This document shows, in pieces, positions 6,099 to 6,480 of a DNA stretch of 6,480 nt (the stretch's first letter is position 1; the number at the start of each line of letters is the position of its first letter). Location of the stretch: NCBI GenBank assembly GCA_002361365.1, contig DEST01000040.1, forward strand, positions 1 to 6,480, written 5' to 3'. The notes beneath the pieces are model-generated. The model saw only the letters and a list, made by a program, of their open reading frames with translations, searched no databases and was not told the origin of the DNA. The stretch is from Alphaproteobacteria bacterium UBA3307. GTDB lineage: Bacteria > Pseudomonadota > Alphaproteobacteria > RF32 > CAG-239. A program made the translations under genes and the position numbers.

Positions 6099-6106
6099 GC
6101 CGGCTA
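6097..6106. repeat. 10-bp perfect palindrome TAGCCGGCTA
   Basis: TAGCCGGCTA is a perfect GC-centred palindrome standing out in AT-rich surroundings, directly next to the 11-bp inverted repeat. It might be a protein binding site; no family is indicated. Confidence 0.35.
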
Positions 6107-6199
6107 AACGGCAATGTATCAATATTTTTTATCCATTGAAACGAGAGCCGCAATTATAGCTCTGGTGATTGATTTTTTTATAATTTTTTACTCTGTCTT

Positions 6200-6217
6200 G
6201 CAACACATTTGTGTTGC
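6200..6217. repeat. Perfect 7-bp hairpin GCAACAC/GTGTTGC
   Basis: GCAACAC (6200-6206) and GTGTTGC (6211-6217) form a perfect stem with a 4-nt loop. It is not directly followed by a T-run on the plus strand; on the minus strand the T-runs are also absent, so it is not a classical terminator. It could be a structural element of the suspected plus-strand RNA. Confidence 0.4.
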
Positions 6218-6292
6218 TTCAGATACTTGTTTCCAGCGGCTCGCCGCGGGCACTGAACATTCCCTTGCCTGCCGAAAAACTTCGCCCATCGT

Positions 6293-6320
6293 CCCCAAAC
6301 AACACTTTGGGGTTGTTTTT
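6293..6320 (+). terminator. Plus-strand intrinsic terminator, upstream gene unknown
   Basis: CCCCAAA (6293-6299) and TTTGGGG (6306-6312) form a perfect 7-bp stem with a 6-nt loop, followed by TTGTTTTT (6313-6320). An overlapping alternative hairpin, AAACAAC/GTTGTTT (6297-6318), excludes the first. The T-tract orientation fits termination of plus-strand transcription; the minus strand has no T-run after the stem. No recognised plus-strand gene lies upstream within the window. Confidence 0.6.
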
Positions 6321-6337
6321 CCTGTCCTATTTTTGAC

Positions 6338-6362
6338 GATGAACCAACTTTTGAGATGAACC
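6338..6362. repeat. 8-bp direct repeat GATGAACC
   Basis: GATGAACC occurs at 6338-6345 and 6355-6362, 17 bp apart start to start. The second copy runs into the palindrome AACCGGTT (6359-6366). The repeats lie between the two convergent terminators. No function is apparent. Confidence 0.3.
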
Positions 6363-6393
6363 GGTTTCTTATCACTTGCGCACAGTACCATAC

Positions 6394-6415
6394 AAAAAAC
6401 CACCCCGAAGGGTGG
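6394..6415 (-). terminator. Intrinsic terminator of tRNA-Lys
   Basis: On the minus strand CCACCC and GGGTGG form a perfect 6-bp GC-rich stem closed by a TTCG tetraloop (6400-6415), followed at once by six Ts (6394-6399). The UUCG loop gives exceptional stability. The hairpin starts 10 nt after the tRNA CCA end, so it terminates the tRNA-Lys transcript. Confidence 0.92.
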
Positions 6416-6424
6416 CCTCTTGTA

Positions 6425-6480
6425 TGGTACGCGCTGAGGGATTCGAACCCTCGACCCACTGATTAAGAGTCAGTTGCTCT
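6425..6480 (-). tRNA. tRNA-Lys(CUU), 3' part
   Basis: The 3' portion of a lysine tRNA gene is cut by the window end. On the minus strand it shows the end of the D arm (AGAGC), position 26 A, the anticodon arm ACTGA-CTCTTAA-TCAGT with anticodon CTT (6465-6467), a five-base variable loop (6453-6457), the T arm GAGGG-TTCGAAT-CCCTC (6436-6452), the acceptor strand AGCGCGT, discriminator A and an encoded CCA (6425-6427). It reads AAG codons. The 5' acceptor strand and most of the D arm lie outside. An intrinsic terminator follows directly. Confidence 0.96.

Larger units (their letters stand above)
5988..6292. other. Intergenic region with inverted repeats, no convincing gene
   Basis: No protein gene is convincing here. 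The stretch holds several inverted repeats (TAAGTT/AACTTA 6014-6035, the 11-bp repeat at 6043-6095, a palindrome at 6097-6106, AGAGC/GCTCT 6144-6163 and a hairpin at 6200-6217). The first two thirds are very AT-rich with long T-runs, while 6230-6296 is visibly richer in GC. A plus-strand reading frame (6114-6359) with a hydrophobic segment exists but lacks a ribosome binding site and runs through the terminator at 6293-6320, so I do not call it. A small RNA transcribed on the plus strand is possible; I recognise no signature of 6S RNA, SRP RNA, tmRNA or RNase P RNA. Confidence 0.4.

Noticed and set aside
6105..6320. 6S RNA, SRP RNA, tmRNA or RNase P RNA
   Set aside because: None of the signature sequences of these RNAs is visible on either strand, and the long T-runs do not suit them.
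6114..6359. Plus-strand frame of 81 codons with a hydrophobic segment (AAIIALVIDFFIIFYSVL), possibly a small membrane protein
   Set aside because: It has no ribosome binding site, the hydrophobic stretch reflects T-rich DNA, and the frame runs through the strong terminator hairpin at 6293-6320 before stopping. I recognise no homology.
6385..6430. Integration att site at the tRNA-Lys 3' end
   Set aside because: The repeated segment is inverted, not direct, lies only about 25 bp away, and no integrase or foreign genes are present.
6178..6459. Minus-strand frames overlapping the tRNA-Lys 3' end and its terminator
   Set aside because: The N-terminal part is just the translated T arm and terminator of the tRNA; the rest resembles nothing known.

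Overview
This window looks like chromosomal housekeeping DNA from a moderately AT-rich alphaproteobacterium. The assignment is inferred from protein signatures rather than from a search. The S3 C-terminus reads HDPMAQDK. The L22 hairpin reads MKRMNARGRGR followed by KPFS. L3 has an Ala/Glu/Pro-rich tail, and an XRE-type regulator of the PNPVDxHVGxRIRLRR kind lies next to trmB. All recognised genes lie on the minus strand.

Reading in the direction of transcription, from high to low coordinates, the window opens with the 3' part of a tRNA-Lys(CUU) gene (6425-6480), cut by the window edge. A clean intrinsic terminator follows (6394-6415). Next is about 500 bp without a convincing protein gene (5925-6424). 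This stretch is rich in inverted repeats. It holds a plus-strand terminator (6293-6320) with no assigned gene upstream of it, and the promoter of the regulator gene at its low-coordinate end. A two-gene unit comes next: an XRE-family helix-turn-helix regulator (5403-5924) and trmB (tRNA m7G46 methyltransferase), coupled by an 8-nt stop/start overlap. It ends at a terminator (4593-4646).

The rest is the S10 ribosomal protein operon in canonical order: rpsJ, rplC, rplD, rplW, rplB, rpsS, rplV, rpsC and the 5' part of rplP, which runs off the window at base 1. It has its own promoter (about 4543-4571) with a long A/T tract upstream and a leader of about 159 nt containing foldable elements. Genes are tightly packed (gaps of 2-20 nt, one 8-nt overlap), except for a 59-nt gap between rpsJ and rplC.

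I do not see an exciting new system such as a defence island, mobile element or CRISPR array. The observations most worth a second look are the unexplained plus-strand transcription unit at about 6100-6320, the inverted repeat that copies the tRNA-Lys 3' end across its terminator, the S10 promoter whose UP-like tract is shared with the trmB terminator, and the S10 leader with competing pairings.
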